Positions 24,050 through 33,558 of a stretch of 64,000 nucleotides of DNA are shown in pieces. The translations under genes and the position numbers were made by a program. Every line of letters starts with the position of its first letter. Position 1 is the stretch's first letter. Source of the DNA: Flectobacillus rivi (lineage in GTDB: Bacteria > Bacteroidota > Bacteroidia > Cytophagales > Spirosomataceae); assembly GCF_030056655.1 (NCBI RefSeq), contig NZ_JASHIE010000008.1, positions 62,001 to 126,000 on the forward strand, in the 5' to 3' direction. The notes under the pieces are model-generated. The model had not been told where the DNA came from. It saw nothing but the letters and a program-made list of their open reading frames with translations, and did not search any database.

Positions 24050-25567
24050 TTATTTAGCTGCGTCTGCCAACAATTTCTCACCTTTAGCAACTGCATCTTC
24101 GATAGTACCTACCAAGTTGAATGCAGCTTCTGGCAAGTGGTCATACAAACCATCAATGATTTCGTTGAAACCTTTGATAGTATCGTTGATGTCTACCAAC
24201 GCACCCTTCAAGCCTGTAAATTGTTCAGCTACGAAGAATGGTTGAGACAAGAAACGTTGCACACGACGAGCACGAGATACAACCAATCTATCTTCTTCAG
24301 ACAATTCGTCCAAACCAAGGATAGCGATGATATCTTGTAATTCTTTGTAACGTTGTAAGATTTCTTTCACACGTTGAGCAGTATTGTAGTGTTTGTCACC
24401 CAATACGTCAGCAGAAAGAATACGAGAAGTAGAATCCAATGGGTCTACTGCAGGATAGATACCTAACTCAGCAATTTTACGAGATAATACCGTAGTAGCA
24501 TCTAAGTGGGTAAATGTTGTTGCAGGAGCAGGGTCAGTTAAGTCATCGGCAGGTACATATACCGCTTGTACTGAAGTAATTGAACCACGTTTTGTTGAAG
24601 CAATACGCTCTTGCATCGCACCCATTTCAGTTGCCAATGTTGGTTGGTAACCTACGGCTGAAGGCATACGACCCAAAAGGGCAGATACCTCAGAACCCGC
24701 CTGAGTAAAACGGAAGATGTTGTCGATAAAGAAAAGGATATCACGTCCTTTGCCTTCGCCATCACCATCACGGAAGTATTCAGCAACTGTCAAACCTGAC
24801 AAAGCAACACGAGCACGTGCACCTGGAGGTTCGTTCATTTGACCGAAGATAAAGGTTGCTTGTGATTCTTTCAAAGCTTCTTCATCTACTTTGCTCAAAT
24901 CCCATCCGCCTTCTTCCATAGAGTGTTTGAATGCTTCACCGTATTTCACGATACCTGATTCAATCATCTCACGCAACAAGTCGTTACCCTCACGAGTACG
25001 CTCACCTACACCAGCAAATACAGAAAGACCTTCGTAAGCTTTTGCGATGTTGTTGATAAGTTCTTGGATCAATACAGTTTTACCTACACCTGCACCACCG
25101 AACAAACCGATTTTACCACCTTTTACATAAGGAGCAAGCAAGTCAATTACCTTGATACCTGTAAATAAAACCTCAGTAGAAGTTGCTAATTCTTCAAACT
25201 TAGGAGCATGACGGTGGATAGGCAATCTTGTAGCAGATGATGGTTGAGCAATACCATCGATTGCTTCACCTACTACGTTAAACAAACGTCCTTTGATAGC
25301 ATCGCCCGTAGGAACAGAAATAGCTTGACCTAAGTCAAATACTTCTTGACCTCTTTGAAGACCATCTGTACCTTCCATTGCGATTGTACGTACACGGTCT
25401 TCACCTAAGTGTTGTTGTACTTCAAGGATAACTTTTGTGCCGTTGGCTTTCTGAACCTCCAAGGCATTCAAGATTGCAGGAAGCTTAGAGCCTTCGCCTT
25501 CGAAGCTTACGTCTACAACCGGACCGATTACTTGCGTAACCTTTCCTTTATTGACTGCATTTGCCAT
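24050..25567 (-). CDS. atpD: F1Fo ATP synthase beta subunit
   Basis: Catalytic subunit of the F1 motor. The 505 residues show all hallmarks: KVTQVIGPVVDVSF at the N-terminus, Walker A GGAGVGKTVLIQEL (about 156), GERTREGNDL with the catalytic Glu (about 187), Walker B DILFFIDNIFRFTQ (about 275), SALLGRMPSAVGYQPTL, and the ALVDINDTIKGFNEIIDGLYDHLPE region near the C-terminus. Normal family length. Bacteroidota commonly carry atpD-atpC apart from the other atp genes, and that is the arrangement here. A good promoter lies 75 bases upstream. Confidence 0.98.
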   Translation of the reverse strand: MANAVNKGKVTQVIGPVVDVSFEGEGSKLPAILNALEVQKANGTKVILEVQQHLGEDRVRTIAMEGTDGLQRGQEVFDLGQAISVPTGDAIKGRLFNVVGEAIDGIAQPSSATRLPIHRHAPKFEELATSTEVLFTGIKVIDLLAPYVKGGKIGLFGGAGVGKTVLIQELINNIAKAYEGLSVFAGVGERTREGNDLLREMIESGIVKYGEAFKHSMEEGGWDLSKVDEEALKESQATFIFGQMNEPPGARARVALSGLTVAEYFRDGDGEGKGRDILFFIDNIFRFTQAGSEVSALLGRMPSAVGYQPTLATEMGAMQERIASTKRGSITSVQAVYVPADDLTDPAPATTFTHLDATTVLSRKIAELGIYPAVDPLDSTSRILSADVLGDKHYNTAQRVKEILQRYKELQDIIAILGLDELSEEDRLVVSRARRVQRFLSQPFFVAEQFTGLKGALVDINDTIKGFNEIIDGLYDHLPEAAFNLVGTIEDAVAKGEKLLADAAK

Positions 25568-25641
25568 TTTGTATTGTGATTTTGTTATCTGATTATCAAG
25601 TGATTAAGCAAAGTGTGAATTTGCTATACCGTTTCGGAGCG

Positions 25642-25672
25642 CAAAATTACTCTGTAAATCTCAGATAACCAA
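25642..25672 (-). promoter_or_regulatory. atpD promoter (-33 TTG, -7 TAATTTTG)
   Basis: On the minus strand: TTG (25672-25670), a 20-base spacer, TAATTTTG (25649-25642). This fits the Bacteroidota consensus exactly and predicts a leader of about 65-70 bases. The remaining bases up to 26081 are very AT-rich (poly-A and poly-T runs) with no other feature I can support. Confidence 0.65.
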
Positions 25673-26081
25673 TTGTTGTTTTTGGATTTTTACCAGTTTT
25701 TTTGCTGAAAAGGTATAGGTTTTGTTGAATCTTATTTAGTTTGGCTCTTATTGCCATCCTGCTTTTTCTACAGCACACTCTTGCTTTTGCCATATTTTTC
25801 CTTTTCAATGTTCCAAAAAAAATCTATTTGTTTTAGATAATTCGTTTTTTTCAGAATTTGACAAAAAAAATTAAGGCAAATTTTCATCTTTTCGAAATGA
25901 GATTTTTTTTCGAAATTTTCCTAAAAAAAAATTCAGCTAACAATTCAAATTCAACTTACTCGTTTATTGAATTTGACTAAATAGCTCAATTTTTCAGGTA
26001 TACGTTCTAAAGAATTCGTTGTATTATTGCGCTACTAATTCGACCAGTAGTGGTTTAGCATCATCTTATTCCCTCAAATTC

Positions 26082-28526
26082 ATGAATCATTCTTTCGCTT
26101 TTTGGAAACATTGGCAAAAAAATACTCAGTGGCTTTTTCTCTCTGCACTAGCTCTTCTACTGACTAGCTTGGTTGGTTTGGCCTATTACTATGTCAATTA
26201 TCTAGAAAATGTCATTCATTGGGATATTCTAAGCGAACTCGACGACATTACTATCAGTCTCGACCCTGCCCAAAGTGCTGATGGAATGTTACATATTCCA
26301 AGCAAAGCATATATTATTCGTGAACAATTTCTGGCTTCGACGATGCGTATCAACGTCGAAGCTTCTTGGATTTTTACTATTTTAGCTATTGTCGCACTTT
26401 CGCTCATTTATACTGGCATTACCTTTATTTCTCGTACTTGGTATCTCATCTTTACAGGTATATGTGTCTTTTTACTTATGACCTTGCAATGGGATTTGTT
26501 TCTCAATCGTACAGGAAATTGGGTAGGATTCGGTATAATTATTGGTTTTGTAGGCTTGAGTTACTTTTTTCATGCCTTCAAACGTGATGCCTCTACGGTA
26601 ATAAGGTTTCTGACTTTTTTAGTCTATTGGTTAATTGTTGGAGGCGCTATAATCAAGACATCTTCTTACTTAAGTGCAATTACCCATTTTTCTACTCAAC
26701 TCATTCCTCAAGTTTTTATCTTAGGCACTCTTTTTGTATTTGGGATTGCTTATGAAGTACCTAAATGGTTTGTTTTTATCAGTACTCGTGCTCAAGGCTC
26801 TCAAAATTTACTCAATTTTGTAGTACTTACACTTATTTACTGGATCAATGTGCTATTGATTTTCCTACACAACAACAAAGTAATCGATTGGGATATGCTT
26901 TATCTCAATCCATTTTTGCTATTTGGAGCATCCACGATATTAGGGATTTGGAGTATCACAGACCGAATGATTTTAGCTGCCAAAGTACTCAATCATGAGT
27001 TTGCTACAGCCTTGATATATATTGGTTTAGCAATTTTGAGTACATCTGGAATTTTTTATGCTTTCGCCACTGCCAATGACCCAATGATTGAAGTTTGGGA
27101 GGATATTATCACTTATTCCAATCTAGTGATGGGCCTATTATTCTTATTGTATGTGCTATCCAATTTTTATGGACTTTTCCAACAAGGATTGCCTGTTTCG
27201 AAGGTACTATACAAGCCTCTAAGTCTGCCTATCTATGTATTTCGTATCATGGCATTAATTATTTTGGTGGCATTATTTTCGATGAAATCCTTCTACACAC
27301 TCAATCAGGCAATAGCATCGTATTATAATTCATTGGGTGACCATCAGGTAGCAAATCAAGACTATCGTTTTGCTGAAGTGGCCTATAAACAAGCCATAGG
27401 AGCCGAATTTCGCAACCATAAAACCAACTATGCTTTGGCTAGCTTAGCACTCTTACAAAACGATAATGAAACAGCAGCTGTCTATTTTAAAAGAGCTTTA
27501 GCCAAAAATCCATCTCCGTATGCTTACGAAGGGCTGGCACGTTCTTTCTCTGATCGTGATCGCTTTTTTGACGCTATGTTTACCCTTAAAGAAGCAAGTA
27601 AGCAATTTCCTCAAAACACTGAAATTCTTACAAACTTAGCGTATCTCTATAACAGAGCAAAACAACTAGATTCCAGTTTGATTTATTTAGAAAAAGCTCA
27701 GGAATTTTCTAATAATTCCCCTATTACTGCTAGTAATTTGGTAGCATTTTGGGCAAAAAATGGCAAACTAGCTACTCAAAAGGAATATACGCAACAGCTC
27801 AAAGCAATTGATTATCCAAGCTATCAGGCCAACGCACTTGCTCTTAAGCTAAGTACGCAAGCGCAGTCTGAAGTGATCGAGATTTCAGCAAACCAACAAA
27901 AAGCCTTGGATGTATCTACTTTTGCTTTGATTTACAATGCGGCTTTATTCCAGAAAAATCTTGGCGCTGTAATTCCTTTACGTGACTTCGCTCAAAAAGC
28001 CGAAAATGACCAATATTCAGAAGACTTAGAATTTGCCCATGCTATGCAACAATTCTACAAAGGTGACAAACAGCTTACTTTTGAACAATTACAAGCTTGG
28101 GCAAGCTCAGATACCAGTTCAAGCAAAACACAGTATTACCAAGTGCTGTTAAATACCTTGGTCAAAAAAGAGAGCACCAGCGACACCTTTTCCGAAAATA
28201 TTGTAGATGCTAAAGCTGCTCAATTAGCCATATATCAGCATCCTCTCAATGAAAAAGTCTTGGAAAAAGTGAGTGTTTTTTATAACAATAATAAAAAACC
28301 GGAAGAAGCTTATCGCATTTTGAATAATGCGTTAAAATGGCGAAAAGATAATCCTGCCATTTGGCAAATGTATATATTACAAAGCCTTTCGATTGGAATG
28401 GAACCTTATGCCAAAGATGCTTTGATAGATCTTCAAAAACGCTTCCCTACCGATTATCAGCGTTTTCTGCCTCAATATCAAGCTAAAATCGCTCTTATCG
28501 AAAAACAAAGTGCAGGTTTTCAATAA
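26082..28526 (+). CDS. polytopic membrane protein with C-terminal TPR domain
   Basis: 814 residues from the ATG at 26082 (the frame opens with TTG at 26019). About ten transmembrane helices fill residues 15-415: an N-terminal helix, an extracytoplasmic loop rich in Asp/Ser (about 45-85), then helices resembling polytopic proteins of unknown function. From about 420 to the end there are TPR-like repeats (DYRFAEVAYKQAIGAEFRNH, NDNETAAVYFKRALAKNPSPYAYEGLARSF, NLAYLYNRAKQLDSSLIYLEKAQEF). I do not recognise the family. The ABC ATPase gene follows by 89 bases on the same strand. Confidence 0.75.
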   Translation: MNHSFAFWKHWQKNTQWLFLSALALLLTSLVGLAYYYVNYLENVIHWDILSELDDITISLDPAQSADGMLHIPSKAYIIREQFLASTMRINVEASWIFTILAIVALSLIYTGITFISRTWYLIFTGICVFLLMTLQWDLFLNRTGNWVGFGIIIGFVGLSYFFHAFKRDASTVIRFLTFLVYWLIVGGAIIKTSSYLSAITHFSTQLIPQVFILGTLFVFGIAYEVPKWFVFISTRAQGSQNLLNFVVLTLIYWINVLLIFLHNNKVIDWDMLYLNPFLLFGASTILGIWSITDRMILAAKVLNHEFATALIYIGLAILSTSGIFYAFATANDPMIEVWEDIITYSNLVMGLLFLLYVLSNFYGLFQQGLPVSKVLYKPLSLPIYVFRIMALIILVALFSMKSFYTLNQAIASYYNSLGDHQVANQDYRFAEVAYKQAIGAEFRNHKTNYALASLALLQNDNETAAVYFKRALAKNPSPYAYEGLARSFSDRDRFFDAMFTLKEASKQFPQNTEILTNLAYLYNRAKQLDSSLIYLEKAQEFSNNSPITASNLVAFWAKNGKLATQKEYTQQLKAIDYPSYQANALALKLSTQAQSEVIEISANQQKALDVSTFALIYNAALFQKNLGAVIPLRDFAQKAENDQYSEDLEFAHAMQQFYKGDKQLTFEQLQAWASSDTSSSKTQYYQVLLNTLVKKESTSDTFSENIVDAKAAQLAIYQHPLNEKVLEKVSVFYNNNKKPEEAYRILNNALKWRKDNPAIWQMYILQSLSIGMEPYAKDALIDLQKRFPTDYQRFLPQYQAKIALIEKQSAGFQ

Positions 28527-28615
28527 ATAAGTATGTTTGTTTTAGGAAAAAAGCTCAAGTCTCCTTTTGCCCATTGCATAGGAAGTTTACTTTCACTTTA
28601 ACCATTCAAACATTC

Positions 28616-29326
28616 ATGAAAATTATTGAAACTACCAATATTTCAAAGCGCTATATCATGGGCGAAGAGGTAATCGACGCACTCAAATCGATTTCTATTT
28701 CTGTCAACAAAGGTGAATATGTAGCATTTATGGGGCCTTCAGGTTCGGGTAAATCTACCTTGATGAACATTGTTGGCTGTTTGGACACACCTACTTCGGG
28801 ACAATATATTTTGAATGAACAAGATGTGAGTAAAATGAGCGATGATGCTTTGGCTACAGTTCGTAATAAGGAAATTGGTTTCGTATTTCAAACCTTTAAC
28901 CTATTGCCACGTCAGTCCTCGCTTGAAAATGTAGCTTTACCATTAATCTATGCAGGCTATTCCAAAGCCGACCGTATAGAAAAAGCGATGCTCGCTCTCA
29001 AAGGAGTTGGTTTAGAAAACCGTGCAGGTCACAAGCCTAATGAGCTTTCAGGCGGTCAGCGCCAGCGTGTGGCTATCGCCAGAGCCTTGGTCAACGACCC
29101 TTCTATCCTACTCGCCGATGAGCCAACAGGTAACCTTGATAGTAAAACCTCTTACGAAATCATGGACTTGTTTGACCAATTACACTCAAAAGGCAATACG
29201 ATTGTAATGGTAACTCACGAAGATGATATTGCTCAATACGCGCACCGAATTTTGCGTTTGAGAGATGGCTTAGTAGAAAGTGACAAGATAAACCCAGATG
29301 TTCGCAAGGCAAAAGGGATGTTCTAA
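28616..29326 (+). CDS. ABC transporter ATP-binding protein (MacB/LolD type)
   Basis: 236-residue ATPase: Walker A GPSGSGKST (about 40-48), Q-loop GFVFQTFNLLPRQSS, signature LSGGQRQRVAIARAL (about 141), Walker B ILLADEPTGNLDS (about 161), switch His in VTHEDD. The N-terminal IIETTNISKRYIMGEEVIDAL and the LLPRQSSLENVALPL stretch are typical of the MacB/LolD/FtsE branch, which works with FtsX-like permeases in lipoprotein or peptide export. No such permease lies nearby, so the ATPase is an orphan here; the polytopic TPR protein in front lacks an evident FtsX fold. Start chosen at the ATG at 28616, not the upstream TTG. Confidence 0.92.
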   Translation: MKIIETTNISKRYIMGEEVIDALKSISISVNKGEYVAFMGPSGSGKSTLMNIVGCLDTPTSGQYILNEQDVSKMSDDALATVRNKEIGFVFQTFNLLPRQSSLENVALPLIYAGYSKADRIEKAMLALKGVGLENRAGHKPNELSGGQRQRVAIARALVNDPSILLADEPTGNLDSKTSYEIMDLFDQLHSKGNTIVMVTHEDDIAQYAHRILRLRDGLVESDKINPDVRKAKGMF

Positions 29327-29365
29327 AAGCTGATCTTTGCTCATTTTCATGATACACATTTATAT

Positions 29366-29413
29366 AAAAGTCAAAAAAGTAGGTTTTCAAGGAAGCCTAC
29401 TTTTTTGACTTTT
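29366..29413 (+). terminator. terminator after the ABC ATPase gene
   Basis: Long stem of 18 bp (AAAAGTCAAAAAAGTAGG / CCTACTTTTTTGACTTTT) with a 12-base loop, 39 bases after the stop codon. Confidence 0.8.
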
Positions 29414-29530
29414 ATGAAATATAGAGATACGCACACCATTTTTCTTGAAAATTTTTACATTTTCAAGGCACTGAAATACAAGTAATTACAAATTATTTTC
29501 AAAAATTTTAAAAATTTCTTTCTCAATAAT

Positions 29531-29561
29531 TTGCATTTAACACTCCAACTCCCTAATTTTG
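29531..29561 (+). promoter_or_regulatory. initiator tRNA promoter (-33 TTG, -7 TAATTTTG)
   Basis: TTG at 29531-29533, a spacer of exactly 20 bases, TAATTTTG at 29554-29561. Predicted start near 29567, giving a 5' leader of about 20 bases before the tRNA. Confidence 0.7.
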
Positions 29562-29587
29562 CAACCCAGTAACAAACACAACAACAC

Positions 29588-29660
<73 letters not shown>

Positions 29661-29666
29661 CAAGGC

Positions 29667-29693
29667 AAAGACGAGCTGAAAAGGCTCGTCTTT
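29667..29693 (+). terminator. tRNA-fMet terminator
   Basis: AAAGACGAGC-tgaaaag-GCTCGTCTTT, 10-bp stem followed by further T, six bases after the tRNA end. Confidence 0.85.
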
Positions 29694-29717
29694 TTATTTT
29701 TTAATAATTTATCGTTG

Positions 29718-29906
29718 TCATTCCATAGGGAGCTGTATCGCCCGATACGGTAACTCCCGAGCATCATCAAAACACTCATCTTTAGAGAATTTAGAAAACG
29801 GTGGCAAAGCCATCCTAAATCCTAGATAGAGTTTTCTCATCTTGTACGGGACTCCATTAACATGGCAAGGGTAATCGTGGACTAGTTCATGGAACAAATC
29901 AATCAC
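29718..29906 (-). pseudogene. possible gene remnant with FGE-sulfatase-like C-terminus
   Basis: A 62-residue open frame on the minus strand between the tRNA and era. Its middle reads MRKLYLGFRMALP, which resembles the C-terminal LGFRLA segment of formylglycine-generating-enzyme (SUMF1-like) proteins. It overlaps the start of era by 18 bases and lacks the rest of the domain, so if it is anything it is a decayed end of such a gene. A chance resemblance is quite possible. Confidence 0.2.
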
Positions 29907-30794
29907 AAAGCTGGCTTTGTCAGTATTATTGGCAAACCCAACGTAGGAAAATCTACCTTAATGAATGTTTTGGTAGGTGAGCGTCTATCTATCATCACTT
30001 CCAAAGCTCAAACTACTCGCCATCGTATTATGGGGATTTTGAATGGGCAACACAATGGTGTAGATTTTCAATTAGTTTATTCTGACACTCCAGGCATTAT
30101 TTTGCCTAAATATGAGCTTCACAAATCCATGATGAGTTTTGTGCATAGCTCTTTAGAAGATGCAGACATTATTTTGTTTGTTACGGATATTTTCGAAAAA
30201 TATGACGAAGATGATGTAATCAACAAATTAGCACGCATCAATCATGTTCCTGTGCTTTTGTTGATCAATAAAATTGATTTAGCTACAGAAGAACAAGTGC
30301 AAGAAAAAATCGCTCACTGGCGTGAACGTTTCCCTACGCAAGCAATTATTCCAATCTCAGCACTTGGGCAAAAGAATATAGGCTCTATTTTCGACACTAT
30401 TGTCAATAGTCTCCCTAATCATCCTCCTTATTTTGAAAAGGATGAGCTAACAGATAAGCCTGAACGCTTCTTTGCTTCGGAAATTATTCGTGAGAAAATT
30501 TTCAAAAACTACAAAAAAGAAATCCCCTACTCTTGTGAAGTAGCTATTACGGCATTTAAAGAGGAAGATAATATCATCAGAATTTCATCAGAAATCTACG
30601 TCGAGCGTGTAACCCAACGTGCCATTATTATTGGTCACAAAGGAGAATCTATCAAAAAAGTAGGTATTCAAGCTCGTGAAGAACTAGAGAAATTCTTTGG
30701 AAAAAAAGTGTTCTTAGAACAATTTGTGAAAGTCGAACCAGAGTGGCGTTCGAAAGCACAAAAACTCAAGCAGTTTGGTTATAGCCAAGATTAA
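29889..30794 (+). CDS. era: GTPase Era
   Basis: Essential GTPase that checks 16S rRNA 3'-end maturation and 30S assembly. The 301 residues carry the G domain (G1 GKPNVGKST about 16-24, G2 around TTRHR, G3 DTPG about 66, G4 NKID about 125) and the C-terminal KH domain with IIIGHKGESIKKVGIQAREELEKFF (about 255-279). Length is normal. It precedes der by 183 bases on the same strand; the two ribosome-assembly GTPases may be co-expressed. Confidence 0.97.
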   Translation: MEQINHKAGFVSIIGKPNVGKSTLMNVLVGERLSIITSKAQTTRHRIMGILNGQHNGVDFQLVYSDTPGIILPKYELHKSMMSFVHSSLEDADIILFVTDIFEKYDEDDVINKLARINHVPVLLLINKIDLATEEQVQEKIAHWRERFPTQAIIPISALGQKNIGSIFDTIVNSLPNHPPYFEKDELTDKPERFFASEIIREKIFKNYKKEIPYSCEVAITAFKEEDNIIRISSEIYVERVTQRAIIIGHKGESIKKVGIQAREELEKFFGKKVFLEQFVKVEPEWRSKAQKLKQFGYSQD

Positions 30795-30977
30795 TGAGTA
30801 AAAGCAGTCGTGCTACTCTCCTATTAGCTCTTGAAGCATTAAGCTAAGCCTAGTAGGACTTTATTGGCACTTGTGTCATAGTTTATCTTTAACCAGAGGT
30901 GCTCCATTTCTAATCACCTTCTTGCGATGACAAGCTCGACAGGATGAATTGGAGAAACAGCTCAAACAAACAAATCA

Positions 30978-32300
30978 ATGTCAAACATTTTAGCGATTGT
31001 AGGTCGCCCAAACGTGGGTAAATCTACATTATTCAACCGCCTTATCGAGCAAAAGAAGGCGATTATGGACAACGTATCTGGTGTTACTCGTGACCGTCAC
31101 TATGGTTTTGGCGAGTGGACAGGTAAATACTTTACCGTTATTGATACAGGTGGATACGTGCACGGGTCAGAGGATACATTTGAAGGTGCTATTCGTGAGC
31201 AAGTAGAATTAGCTATCGAAGAAGCAGATGTGTTATTATTTGTAGTAGATTGTCACACAGGTATTACCGACTTAGACAAAGACTTTGCTAATGTACTACG
31301 TCGTTCAAAAAAGCCTGTATATGTTGCAGCCAACAAAGCTGATACCTTCGAAAAAGGTCTAATGGCTGCTGAATTTTATGAATTAGGTTTAAGTGAGCCA
31401 TTTGCTATTTCGGCAGAAAACGGTTCGGGTACAGGTGACTTGCTTGATGGGATTGTAAGTCATTTTCCAGAAGAAGGTATTGAAAATCCTCACCAAGACA
31501 TTCCTAAAATTGCTATTGTAGGAAAACCAAACGTAGGAAAATCTTCTTTCTTGAATGCTCTATTAGGTAAACAAAGAAGTATTGTAACTGATATCGCAGG
31601 AACAACGCGCGATGCCATTGATAATCACTATACTTTGTATGGAAAAGAGTTTATCATTACAGATACTGCAGGTATTCGTCGCAAGGCAAAAATCGACGAT
31701 AACTTAGAATACTATTCGATTCTTCGTTCATTGAAAGCAATGGAAGAGTGTGATGTTGCCGTTGTGGTTATTGATGCGACTACTATCGACCCTCTTACTG
31801 GTTTGCAGGCACAAGATATGAACATTATTTCGATGGCACACCGTGCAAAAAAAGGAATTGTGTTGATGATCAACAAGTGGGATTTGGTTGAAAAGGATTC
31901 AATGACCTCAAAACGCCTTGAGGATGCAATCCGTCAACGTATGGCTCCGCTCAACTATATGCCAATGATTTTTACTTCGGTAAAGGATAAAATACGTATT
32001 TTCCAAGCAGTTGAAAAGGTATTGGAGGTTTACGAAAATAAAACAAAACGTATTCCTACTTCTAAGTTGAATGAAGTAATGCTACAGGTAATTGAAAACT
32101 ATCCTCCTCCAGCATGGAAAGGTAAGTATATCAAAATTAAATATTTGACTCAATTACCAACAAAAGCACCATCTTTTGTATTATTTTGTAACTTACCTCA
32201 ATATATCAGAGAAAGTTATGAACGCTACTTAGAAAACAAAATGCGTGAGCACTTTGACTTCACTGGTGTACCAATTCAATTATTCTTTAGAAAAAAATAA
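30978..32300 (+). CDS. der: tandem GTPase Der (EngA)
   Basis: Essential double-GTPase in 50S subunit assembly. 440 residues with the first G domain (GRPNVGKST about 8, DTGG, NKAD), the second G domain (GKPNVGKSS about 181, DTAGI, NKWD) and the C-terminal KH-like domain (about 350-440, with PPAWKGKYIKIKYLTQLPTKAPSFVLF). Normal length and start. The 183 bases before it include ATGACAAGCTCGACAGGATGA near 30926, a stretch of the kind often repeated between Bacteroidota genes, but I find no second copy in this window. Confidence 0.97.
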   Translation: MSNILAIVGRPNVGKSTLFNRLIEQKKAIMDNVSGVTRDRHYGFGEWTGKYFTVIDTGGYVHGSEDTFEGAIREQVELAIEEADVLLFVVDCHTGITDLDKDFANVLRRSKKPVYVAANKADTFEKGLMAAEFYELGLSEPFAISAENGSGTGDLLDGIVSHFPEEGIENPHQDIPKIAIVGKPNVGKSSFLNALLGKQRSIVTDIAGTTRDAIDNHYTLYGKEFIITDTAGIRRKAKIDDNLEYYSILRSLKAMEECDVAVVVIDATTIDPLTGLQAQDMNIISMAHRAKKGIVLMINKWDLVEKDSMTSKRLEDAIRQRMAPLNYMPMIFTSVKDKIRIFQAVEKVLEVYENKTKRIPTSKLNEVMLQVIENYPPPAWKGKYIKIKYLTQLPTKAPSFVLFCNLPQYIRESYERYLENKMREHFDFTGVPIQLFFRKK

Positions 32301-32430
32301 GGAATTGCCAATCAGCTAAAAATGATTGCTCCTTTAATAAATATGAATATCAATCGTACTATTATCTCGACACTCTGGCTCAACAGTTTTCTGTTGTAGG
32401 AAGGTTTGTCATGGGTAAAAGGTACTACTC

Positions 32431-32464
32431 AAAAGAGTCTTTCTGCATAAGGAAGGCTCTTTTT
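32431..32464 (+). terminator. der terminator
   Basis: AAAAGAGTCTTTC-tgcataa-GGAAGGCTCTTTT: a 13-bp stem with two G-T wobbles and a trailing T run, 130 bases past the der stop. The stretch between shows nothing else. Confidence 0.75.
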
Positions 32465-32538
32465 TGTTTTGCGATAAGCGTAGGAGTCTTTCTTCCATAA
32501 TTAACCAAATCTCTTATCGCACAAAGCCCTCAAACTCG

Positions 32539-33456
32539 ATGAAAACAAAATCAACCAACAAGTCTAGTTATTTCGCAGGAGTTATTCTTGTCTTTGTAGG
32601 TGCGGTAGCTTTTGCTGGCAAAGCCGTATTGGTACGATATAACTATCTACACTATCACGTAGATACTATTTCGCTACTTGCACTTCGAATGCTTTTTTCA
32701 GCGCCATTTTATGTAGGCATTCTGGTGTTCAAAAATATAAAAGATACTACAAAGCCAACGCTCAGTAGCAAAGAGTGGCTAACAATGGTTTTGATTGGTA
32801 TTGTTGGGTATTATTTGGCGGCTCTGTTCGATTTTTGGGGGCTAAATTATGTAACAGCTAGTGTTGAGAGATTAATTCTGTTTTTATATCCAACAATTGT
32901 AGTAATTGTTTCAGCCATTTTCTTGAAAAAGAAAATCACTAGAATTCAATATTTGGCACTTGTTGTGACATATCTAGGCGTATTTTTTTCCTTTATCCCT
33001 GATCTCAAAATTGGGATGCAGAAGGATTTATTATTAGGCTCGTTTTTAGTATTTCTGAGTGCCTTTACTTATGCTTTATATTTGATTGGCAGTGGTGAAA
33101 TGATTCCTAAAATAGGCTCTTTGCGATTTACATGTTATGCCATGTTGATTTCAACAGTGATTGTGATGGGACATTTCTTTTTAACGAATCATGCAAGTTT
33201 GTTCTCCTATCCCAAAGAAGCTTATTTACTTTCTTTTGTGATGGCTTTGTTCACTACCGTGATTCCATCGTTTATGATTTCGGATGGCATTAAGAAAATA
33301 GGCTCAGGAAATGCTTCTATTATTGGGAGTATTGGCCCTGTTGCCACGATTATCATGGCAAACATATTTCTTAATGAACCCATCAGTATTTGGCAAATAG
33401 GCGGCACGATAATAGTCTTAATAGGAGTATTGATGATTTCTGTAAAAGGTAAGTGA
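32539..33456 (+). CDS. DMT-family (EamA) transporter
   Basis: 305-residue permease of the drug/metabolite transporter superfamily: ten transmembrane helices formed by two EamA halves (about 10-150 and 160-300). Conserved features include the C-terminal segment SGNASIIGSIGPVATIIMANIFLNEPISIWQIGG (EamA helix 9 with the N-E-P signature). The substrate cannot be told from sequence. The frame opens earlier with TTG at 32464, but the ATG at 32539 gives a short charged N-terminus followed by the first helix. It lies just after the der terminator, so has its own promoter. Confidence 0.88.
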   Translation: MKTKSTNKSSYFAGVILVFVGAVAFAGKAVLVRYNYLHYHVDTISLLALRMLFSAPFYVGILVFKNIKDTTKPTLSSKEWLTMVLIGIVGYYLAALFDFWGLNYVTASVERLILFLYPTIVVIVSAIFLKKKITRIQYLALVVTYLGVFFSFIPDLKIGMQKDLLLGSFLVFLSAFTYALYLIGSGEMIPKIGSLRFTCYAMLISTVIVMGHFFLTNHASLFSYPKEAYLLSFVMALFTTVIPSFMISDGIKKIGSGNASIIGSIGPVATIIMANIFLNEPISIWQIGGTIIVLIGVLMISVKGK

Positions 33457-33464
33457 TAACTTAT

Positions 33465-33537
33465 AATGATAAAGGAACAAAGTAGTAGAGTTCATATTGA
33501 TCAAATACGAAGCTTTATACTTTGTCCCTTTATTATT
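33465..33537. terminator. long inverted repeat in the DMT / Ycf48-like convergent spacer
   Basis: Two 20-base arms, AATGATAAAGGAACAAAGTA at 33465-33484 and TACTTTGTCCCTTTATTATT at 33518-33537, match in inverted orientation at 18 of 20 positions. The spacer of 33 bases separates them. It fills most of the 102-base gap between converging genes, so a two-way termination role is plausible, though it lacks a classical GC-rich stem. Confidence 0.5.
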
Positions 33538-33558
33538 AAGTACCCTGATTTTACTTAT

